This document shows, in pieces, positions 6,544 to 12,161 of a DNA stretch of 12,161 bases. The notes beneath the pieces are model-generated. The model did no database searches and was not told the DNA's origin. It worked only from the letters and a program-made list of their open reading frames with translations. Every line of letters starts with the position of its first letter. Position 1 is the stretch's first letter. Location of the stretch: positions 1 to 12,161 of the forward strand of contig JAKAZX010000076.1 in assembly GCA_021826485.1 (NCBI GenBank), in the 5' to 3' direction. The position numbers and the translations under genes were made by a program. This stretch comes from Pseudomonadota bacterium. Lineage in GTDB: Bacteria > Pseudomonadota > Alphaproteobacteria > Acetobacterales > Acetobacteraceae.

Positions 6544-6675
6544 CCGGCCATGCTGTCCGGCTTTGGCGCGCACCGCAAGTCGCTTCTCCGCCCCGCGCGG
6601 CGGCCGGGCACGCCGAGGCTGGCGCGGCCGGCGGAATGGCATAGACTTCCGCGCCCCGCCGGAAGGACCGCCGTG
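6544..6675. promoter_or_regulatory. divergent promoter region of the catabolic cluster
   Basis: This 132-bp gap separates the starts of the monooxygenase operon (-) and the deacetylase-like gene (+), so it must hold both promoters and any shared operator. I see no clear vegetative -35/-10 pair. TGGCATAGACTTCCGC (6637-6652) and TTGGCGCGCACCGC (6563-6576) recall half of a sigma-54 promoter but lack the -12 GC at the right distance. GGAAGGA (6661-6667) is the ribosome-binding site of the + gene. Confidence 0.4.
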
Positions 6676-7581
6676 ATGGAATATGATTTCGTGCCGCTGC
6701 CTGCCCGCAAGCCGCTGCGCTGGCCGGACGGCAAGCGCCTGGCCGTGATGCTGACGATCAATTTCGAGCACTGGGACAAGGTACGGGACAGTGCCAAGCC
6801 GTACTATCCCGGCGGCCCGGGCATCGTCGGCGGTGATCTTCCCGGGAATGTCTATGACAATCCCAACTACACCTGGCGCGAATACGGCCAGCGCGTCGGC
6901 GTCTGGCGCATGTTCGACGTGTTTGACCGCGCCGGCGTGCCGGCCACCTGCACGATGAACGCGAAGATGGGGCTGGAGCGCCGGGCGGTGATCGACGCCG
7001 CCCTGGCGCGTGGGTGGGAGATTCTGGCGCACAACTACGTGCAGTCGGAACTGCTGACCGATTTCTTCTTCGACGAGGCGCAGGAACGCGAGGTGATCCG
7101 CGAGACGCTGCAAGTCTATCGGGAGGTCTGCGGCCGGCCGGCGCGCGGCTGGCTGTCCAGTTCCCTGCGCTGCACGCTCAACACCGTCGATCTGCTGGCC
7201 GAGGAAGGGCTGCTGTTCACCACCGATCTGCTGAACGACGACCAGCCCTATCTGATCCGCACGCGCTCGGGCCGCCCCATGGTCTCCGTCCCCTACACGT
7301 CGGAGGTCAACGATTTCACCGTGTTCATGCGCCAGGGCATGGACGTGAACGGCGCGCTGGCGGTGTTTCGCGAGCAGTTCGACTGGCTGTATGCCGAAAG
7401 CGCCAGCTCCGCGCGGTTCATGAACATCGGGCTGCATCCGCACGTCATCGGCCAGCCGTTCCGCATCCGCGCCCTGCGCGACTTCATTGACTATGCGCGC
7501 GGCATCGAAGGCGTGTGGTTCGCCACGCGGGAGGAGATCGCCACCTGGTACCTGCAGCAGTACGGGGAGCATGGCGGCTGA
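6676..7581 (+). CDS. polysaccharide-deacetylase-fold amidohydrolase (PuuE allantoinase / cyclic imidase-like)
   Basis: A 301-residue cytoplasmic enzyme of the NodB-homology fold, in the branch that hydrolyses cyclic amides (allantoin, hydantoins, imides) rather than cell-wall sugar. Branch features are LAVMLTINFEHWD (about residues 22-34), YTWREYGQRVGVWRMFDVFD (65-84), VPATCTMNAKMG (88-99), WEILAHNYVQSELL (114-127), GWLSSSLRCTLNTVDLLAEE and the late LHPHVIGQPFR. There is no signal peptide, unlike peptidoglycan or chitin deacetylases. The metal-ligand HxxxH of ordinary NodB enzymes is His119...Gln123 here, and the TFDDG motif is INFEH, so classical zinc binding is doubtful, as reported for PuuE. 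The ATG at 6676 is 8 nt after GGAAGGA; GTG 6673 is an alternative. It diverges from the monooxygenase operon and probably serves the same pathway by opening a ring amide. Confidence 0.83.
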   Translation: MEYDFVPLPARKPLRWPDGKRLAVMLTINFEHWDKVRDSAKPYYPGGPGIVGGDLPGNVYDNPNYTWREYGQRVGVWRMFDVFDRAGVPATCTMNAKMGLERRAVIDAALARGWEILAHNYVQSELLTDFFFDEAQEREVIRETLQVYREVCGRPARGWLSSSLRCTLNTVDLLAEEGLLFTTDLLNDDQPYLIRTRSGRPMVSVPYTSEVNDFTVFMRQGMDVNGALAVFREQFDWLYAESASSARFMNIGLHPHVIGQPFRIRALRDFIDYARGIEGVWFATREEIATWYLQQYGEHGG

Positions 7582-7582
7582 C

Positions 7583-7594
7583 CCGCCGCGGCGG
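7583..7594. terminator. 12-bp GC palindrome filling the gap between convergent stop codons
   Basis: CCGCCGCGGCGG is a perfect palindrome that occupies all but one base of the 13-bp space between the stop of the deacetylase-like gene (TGA ending at 7581) and the stop of the response regulator gene (beginning at 7595). The symmetry suits a bidirectional 3'-end element, but there is no loop and no T-run, so a functional role is a weak inference. Confidence 0.25.
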
Positions 7595-8895
<1,301 letters not shown>

Positions 8896-8911
<16 letters not shown>

Positions 8912-10356
8912 GCGAACTCCATCGCGAATACGGCCCCTTCCCCCGGCGCACCGCCCGGCGCCTCCAGCCACAGCCGCCCGCCCTGCGCCTCCACCAGTTC
9001 GCGGGCGATGGCAAGGCCGAGGCCGGTGCCCTCGGCCCGGCCGGTCACGAACGGCTCGAACAATGCGGCGCGCAGGTCGGGCGGGATGCCCGGCCCGCTG
9101 TCGGCGACCGTGATGCGCACACCCGCCGCGGTGCGCTGCGCCGCCAGCGCGATGCGCCCGCCCGGCCCGGCATGGCGGCGGGCGTTTTCCAGCAGCGCGT
9201 CCAGCGCCCGGCGCAGCAGCGCCGGATCGAGCCGCATGGCGACCGGCGCGGCGGTGACGGTCAGCGCCACCGTATCGTCGCGGTGGTCGGCGGCGGCGGC
9301 CTCCAGCAGCGCCGGCAGATCGATCTGCTCGGGCTGCGGCGCGCGCCGCTGGGTCATCGCCAGCAATTCGCCGATCAACCGGTCCAGCCGGGCAATCTGC
9401 GCGAGGATCGTCTCCAGCGCGGCACCGCGGCGCGCCGGGTCGCCGGCCAGGGCATTCTCCGCCCTGAGGCGCATCGCCGCGATCGGGTTGCGGAACTCAT
9501 GCGCCACCCCGGCGGCGACCCGGCCCAGCGCCGCCAGCCGCTCGCTGTGCGCCATCCGCGCCGCCATCGCATCGGCCTGCAACCGCGCCTCCGCCACCCG
9601 CCGGCTGGCGAGGTTCAGGGCGTCCACGATATGGTCCAGCTCCGCCTCGCCGGTCGGTGCCAGCAGCGGCAGCGTCCCGCCGTCGCTGCCCGCCAGCGCC
9701 GCGGCGATGCGCTGCACGTGGCGCGTCCAGGTCAGCACGAGCCAGGTCAGCCAGGCGGCGATGCCGAGCACCAGCGCGAACAGCACGCCCAGCCCCAGGC
9801 GCAGCCGGTCCAGCCCGGGGGTGGCGATCACGCGGGTCATGGTCCAGCCGGTCAGTTCCGGGACCGGGCCGCGCAGCGGGCAGGCGTGCAGCAGCAGCGT
9901 CTCTCCGCTCACCGCGTATTGCGCGCTGGCCGGCCGCTCCTGCGCCGCCGCCTGCTCGTTCACCGCGGCGATGCGCGGGCGCTCGGCCGCCGGCAGGTCG
10001 GTCTTCGGGCCGGTGCCGGCATAGGTCGGGTAGGCATAGGCCAGCGACCCCTGGCCCTGCTGCCACACGCCCCCCTCCACGCCGCGGCTGGCCGACAGGG
10101 CCACCTGGGTCAGCGCGGTCAGGTCGTGCCGCAGCCGCGCATCGGCGACGCCGCCCGCCGGGCCGGCCCAGCCGGTGGCATAGAAGGCATAGCCGTCGGC
10201 CAGCCGGTCGCAGGCCTGGGCGATGCCGGCGGCGGCCCGCGCGGTCTGCGCCGTCAGCCCCTCGCGGTACAATTGCAGCAGCAGCCAGCCGACCGCGCAG
10301 GCGGCGGCGAGCGAGAGCAGCCAGACCACGAACAGGCGGGCGCGCAGCGACCGCAC
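8896..10356 (-). CDS. membrane sensor histidine kinase partner of the sigma-54 activator
   Basis: A 486-residue inner-membrane kinase. TM1 spans about residues 9-29 (LFVVWLLSLAAACAVGWLLL). A periplasmic domain of about 155 residues follows (30-185) that I cannot match to PAS, dCache or another known sensor. TM2 is about 186-208 (LGVLFALVLGIAAWLTWLVL), followed by a HAMP linker (TGEAELDHIVDALNLASRRV). The dimerisation box has the phospho-acceptor His286 in VAHEFRNPIAAMRL. The ATPase domain has the N box with Asn391 (LDALLENARRH), G1 VADSGPGIP with Asp419, and G2 EGTGLGLAIARELV. It is complete and should be active. Start: GTG at 10356 with GGGAGGG about 6 nt upstream; the reading frame continues far upstream but runs antisense to the PDZ protein gene. 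It is the first gene of the kinase/regulator operon. Confidence 0.9.
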
Positions 10357-10400
10357 ACCGACCCTCCCTCGCCCCCCGGACAGATAGCGGGGCCGGTTAT

Positions 10401-10418
10401 CCGCCCGGTGCCGGGCGG
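10401..10418. promoter_or_regulatory. inverted repeat in the divergent kinase / PDZ-protein promoter region
   Basis: CCGCCCGG (10401-10408) and CCGGGCGG (10411-10418) are perfect inverted 8-mers two bases apart, in the middle of the 87-bp gap between the kinase start (10356, -) and the PDZ-protein start (10444, +). It could be a dimeric operator controlling both sides or a hairpin in a leader. GC-rich palindromes arise easily here, and I see no clear -35/-10 pair around it. Confidence 0.3.
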
Positions 10419-10443
10419 CGCGCAACGGGACGACATTGCCCGC

Positions 10444-11361
10444 ATGACACAAGATATGACAGGCTCCGCCATGCCCGAGAACAACCCCTTCGCCGCGCTC
10501 TCCGACGCCGTCGAGGCCGCCGCGCGCCGCGCCGCGCCGCTGGTCGCCGGCCTGGAATGGGGCGGGCGGCATCACATCAGCGGCACGCTGTGGCGCCCGG
10601 GGGTGCTGGTCACTTCCGAACAGAGCCTGCCGCGGGCGGAGGGGTACACCGCGGTCCTGCCCGGCGGCGCCCGCGTCGCCGCCACGCTCGCCGGCCGCGA
10701 CAACACCACCAACCTCGCCGTGCTGCGGCTGGAGGGTGAGGCGCCGGCGGCGGTCCATGCCGAGCCGGGCGGCGTCGGCGCCCTGCTGCTCGCCCTCGGC
10801 AGCGACGGCGGCGGCGGCGTCACCGCCCGCATGGGCGTGCTGGAGGTGCTGGGCCCGGCCTGGGACAGCCTGCGCGGCGGGCGGATCGACCGGCTGATGC
10901 GGCTCGGCCTGCGGCTCGGCGAAGCGGCGGAGGGCGGGCCGGTGATCGACGCCGCCGGCCGGCTGATCGGCATGTCCACCTTCGGCCCGCGCCGCAGCGT
11001 GCTGGCGATCCCCGCCGCCACCATCGCCCGCGTGCTCGACCCGCTGCTGCGGGAGGGGCGGATCGCCCGCGGTTGGCTCGGCGTCGGGCTGCATCCGGTG
11101 ACGCTGCCGCATGACCTGGCGGAGCGGGCCGGCACGCCGCACGGGCTGATGGTGGTCAGCCTCGAAGCCGAGGCGCCGGCCGCCGGGGTGCTGCTGCCCG
11201 GCGACATCCTGCTCGCGATCGGCGACGCACCGGTCGCCACCCCGCGCAGCGTCGCCGCCGCGCTGGGGCCGGAGCAGATCGGTGCGACGGTGACGCTGAA
11301 ACTGCTGCGCGGCGGCACGCTCGCCACCCCCAGCGTCACCGTGGCGGCCCGCCCGGCATGA
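10444..11361 (+). CDS. HtrA/DegP-like protein with degenerate protease domain and PDZ domain (predicted pseudoprotease)
   Basis: A 305-residue protein (numbered from ATG 10444) with a trypsin-like HtrA domain (about 30-205) and one PDZ domain (about 209-303). Against E. coli DegP, the framework aligns: SGTLWRPGVLVTS with SGVIID..YVVTN, AGRDNTTNLAVLRL with VGKDPRSDIALIQI, AAEGGPVIDAAGRLIGM with GNSGGALVNLNGELIGI, and RGWLGVGL with RGELGIMG at the PDZ start. The triad does not: His is Gln60, Asp is Asn90 and Ser is Glu163. All three substitutions are unambiguous in the DNA. There is no signal peptide or membrane segment, so it should be cytoplasmic, unlike DegP. A binding or scaffold role through the PDZ cleft is likely. 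Starts at 10456 and 10471 are also possible; none has a strong ribosome-binding site. It overlaps the next gene by ATGA (4 bp), implying coupled synthesis. Confidence 0.85.
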   Translation: MTQDMTGSAMPENNPFAALSDAVEAAARRAAPLVAGLEWGGRHHISGTLWRPGVLVTSEQSLPRAEGYTAVLPGGARVAATLAGRDNTTNLAVLRLEGEAPAAVHAEPGGVGALLLALGSDGGGGVTARMGVLEVLGPAWDSLRGGRIDRLMRLGLRLGEAAEGGPVIDAAGRLIGMSTFGPRRSVLAIPAATIARVLDPLLREGRIARGWLGVGLHPVTLPHDLAERAGTPHGLMVVSLEAEAPAAGVLLPGDILLAIGDAPVATPRSVAAALGPEQIGATVTLKLLRGGTLATPSVTVAARPA

Positions 11362-11930
11362 CGGGACCGCTGACCGTCCTGGACGGCCCTGCCCCGCCGC
11401 GCGTCGCACTGCGCCTGTTCGATGCGCTGCGCGAGCGTGCGCTGCGCCGTGCCCTGCCGGCGGCGAACGAGGCGGAGGCCGACGTGCTGGTGGTGGAACT
11501 CCGCCTCGGCGAAACGGTGCCGGCCGACGCCGCCGCGTTCGACGGCGCGCTGCTGGTGCTGTCCGACGACCCGGCGCTGGCCGAGGACGGGGCGATCCCC
11601 GGCGTACTGCCCCGCGCCGCCGGGGAGCGGCAGATCACCGCCGCCGCCGCCGCACTCGCCGCCGGCCTGTCGGTGCGGGTGCCGACGCATCGCGAGGCGC
11701 ACGGCTTCGCCGCGCGGGAGGCGCCGGTGCGCAACGCGCTGACGCCGCGCGAGGTGGAGGTGCTGGCCGCGGTGGGCGAAGGGTTGAGCAACAAGGCGAT
11801 CGCACGCCGCCTGGATATCTCCGCGCACACGGTGAAATACCATCTGGAGGCGATCTTCGCGAAGCTCGGCGTGCGCAGCCGGGCGGAAGCGGTGACGCGC
11901 GGGCTGCGCCTGGGCGTGCATCTGCTCTGA
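11358..11930 (+). CDS. LuxR-type transcriptional regulator with degenerate receiver-like domain
   Basis: A 190-residue regulator. The C-terminal LuxR/FixJ helix-turn-helix is complete: LTPREVEVLAAVGEGLSNKA, then IARRLDISAHTVKYHLEAIF and KLGVRSRAEAVTRG (residues 128-182). The N-terminal half (about 1-112) has the strand pattern of a response-regulator receiver, but not its active site. The N-terminal acidic pair is missing (TVLDGPAPPRV), the phospho-acceptor Asp is Glu47 (ADVLVVELRLGE, codon GAA), and the conserved Lys is replaced near GVLPRAA (Arg86). Such a domain cannot be phosphorylated normally; Glu may mimic the active state, or the domain may respond to a partner. The start ATG overlaps the stop of the PDZ pseudoprotease gene (ATGA), so the two proteins are made together and probably interact. 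Its target genes are unknown; the divergent 10357-10443 region is a candidate. Confidence 0.88.
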   Translation: MTGPLTVLDGPAPPRVALRLFDALRERALRRALPAANEAEADVLVVELRLGETVPADAAAFDGALLVLSDDPALAEDGAIPGVLPRAAGERQITAAAAALAAGLSVRVPTHREAHGFAAREAPVRNALTPREVEVLAAVGEGLSNKAIARRLDISAHTVKYHLEAIFAKLGVRSRAEAVTRGLRLGVHLL

Positions 11931-11973
11931 GCTTCGCGCTAGAACGGCGGCGCACGCAGGAAGGAAACGCCGC

Positions 11974-12161
11974 ATGACCGCATTCGATCTCACCGGCCGC
12001 GCCGCCATCGTCACCGGCGGCGGCGGCGGCATCGGGCTGGCGATCGCCGAGGGACTGATCGCCGCCGGCGCGCGCGTGCTGATCAGCGGCCGCGACGCCG
12101 CCAAGGGCGAGGCCGCTGCGCGGCGCCTCGGCGCCAATGCCGCGTTCAGCGCCGCCGATCT
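11974..12161 (+). CDS. short-chain dehydrogenase/reductase (SDR), 3' part beyond the window
   Basis: The first 62 codons of an NAD(P)-dependent classical SDR oxidoreductase, cut off by the window end. FDLTGRAAIVTGGGGGIGLA carries the TGxxxGxG dinucleotide-binding motif (residues 14-21). It is followed by IAEGLIAAGARVLISGRDAA, which completes the first beta-alpha-beta unit; the Arg after the second strand (SGRD) suggests preference for NADP(H). The catalytic Ser-Tyr-Lys lies outside, so the substrate cannot be judged. AGGAAGGA (11958-11965) is a good ribosome-binding site 8 nt before the ATG. It lies 43 bp after the LuxR-type gene on the same strand with no terminator seen, so it may be read in the same transcript. 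Confidence 0.9.
   Translation, partial: MTAFDLTGRAAIVTGGGGGIGLAIAEGLIAAGARVLISGRDAAKGEAAARRLGANAAFSAAD

Noticed and set aside
6637..6652. Sigma-54 promoter for the deacetylase-like gene (TGGCAT...)
   Set aside because: The -24 half resembles the consensus, but the -12 GC is not at the required distance.
5218..6675. Upstream extension of the deacetylase-like frame on the + strand
   Set aside because: It runs antisense to the monooxygenase gene and reads as compositionally biased sequence (RRG, QHQ, HAR). The real protein starts at 6676 after a good ribosome-binding site.
10436..10460. TTGCCC / TATGAC as a promoter for the PDZ protein gene
   Set aside because: The spacer is only 13 bp and the boxes would overlap the likely start codons.
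12013..12028. GGC trinucleotide run
   Set aside because: It encodes the Gly-rich nucleotide-binding loop of the SDR enzyme and needs no repeat explanation.

Overview
The window is a high-GC (roughly 70% or more by eye), densely packed bacterial chromosome segment. The divergent DUF6476 / rluA pair followed by rpoH, the alphaproteobacterial form of RpoH and the codon use point to an alphaproteobacterium, most likely Rhodospirillales/Acetobacteraceae (Roseomonas-like). That placement is inferred from synteny and protein style, not from a marker gene. I see no tRNA, rRNA, CRISPR array, insertion sequence or phage gene.

Layout. (1) 52-2553 is a housekeeping block: a small membrane-anchored DUF6476 protein (-), the divergent pseudouridine synthase gene rluA/rluD-like (+), and the heat-shock sigma factor gene rpoH (+). 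rpoH has its own promoter and a leader of about 200 nt containing two hairpins. A strong two-arm stem-loop separates rpoH from the convergent gene. (2) 2618-3010 (-) encodes a small exported protein. It is followed by a strikingly AT-rich gene-free stretch of about 320 bp. (3) 3334-6543 (-) is a compact three-gene operon: FAD-dependent aromatic-type monooxygenase, Asp/Glu racemase / maleate isomerase / arylmalonate decarboxylase-fold enzyme, and MFS carrier. Diverging from it is a polysaccharide-deacetylase-fold amidohydrolase related to PuuE/imidase (6676-7581, +). Together they look like an uptake-and-degradation module for a small ring compound or its dicarboxylate product. The substrate cannot be read from sequence. 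(4) 7595-10356 (-) is a two-component system: a membrane sensor kinase and an NtrC-type sigma-54 activator, overlapping by 16 bp. (5) 10444-11930 (+), divergent from the kinase, holds an HtrA/DegP-like protein with a PDZ domain in which all three catalytic residues appear to be replaced. It overlaps by 4 bp with a LuxR-type regulator whose receiver-like domain has Glu where the phospho-acceptor Asp would be. The start of an SDR oxidoreductase follows at the right edge.

The most unusual feature is the translationally coupled pseudoprotease-PDZ / pseudo-receiver-LuxR pair in (5). It looks like a phosphorylation- and proteolysis-independent regulatory unit next to an orthodox two-component system. 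Second are the catabolic module in (3), whose racemase-fold enzyme lacks both expected catalytic cysteines, and the rpoH leader, where a hairpin covers a strong Shine-Dalgarno sequence in front of a short upstream reading frame.
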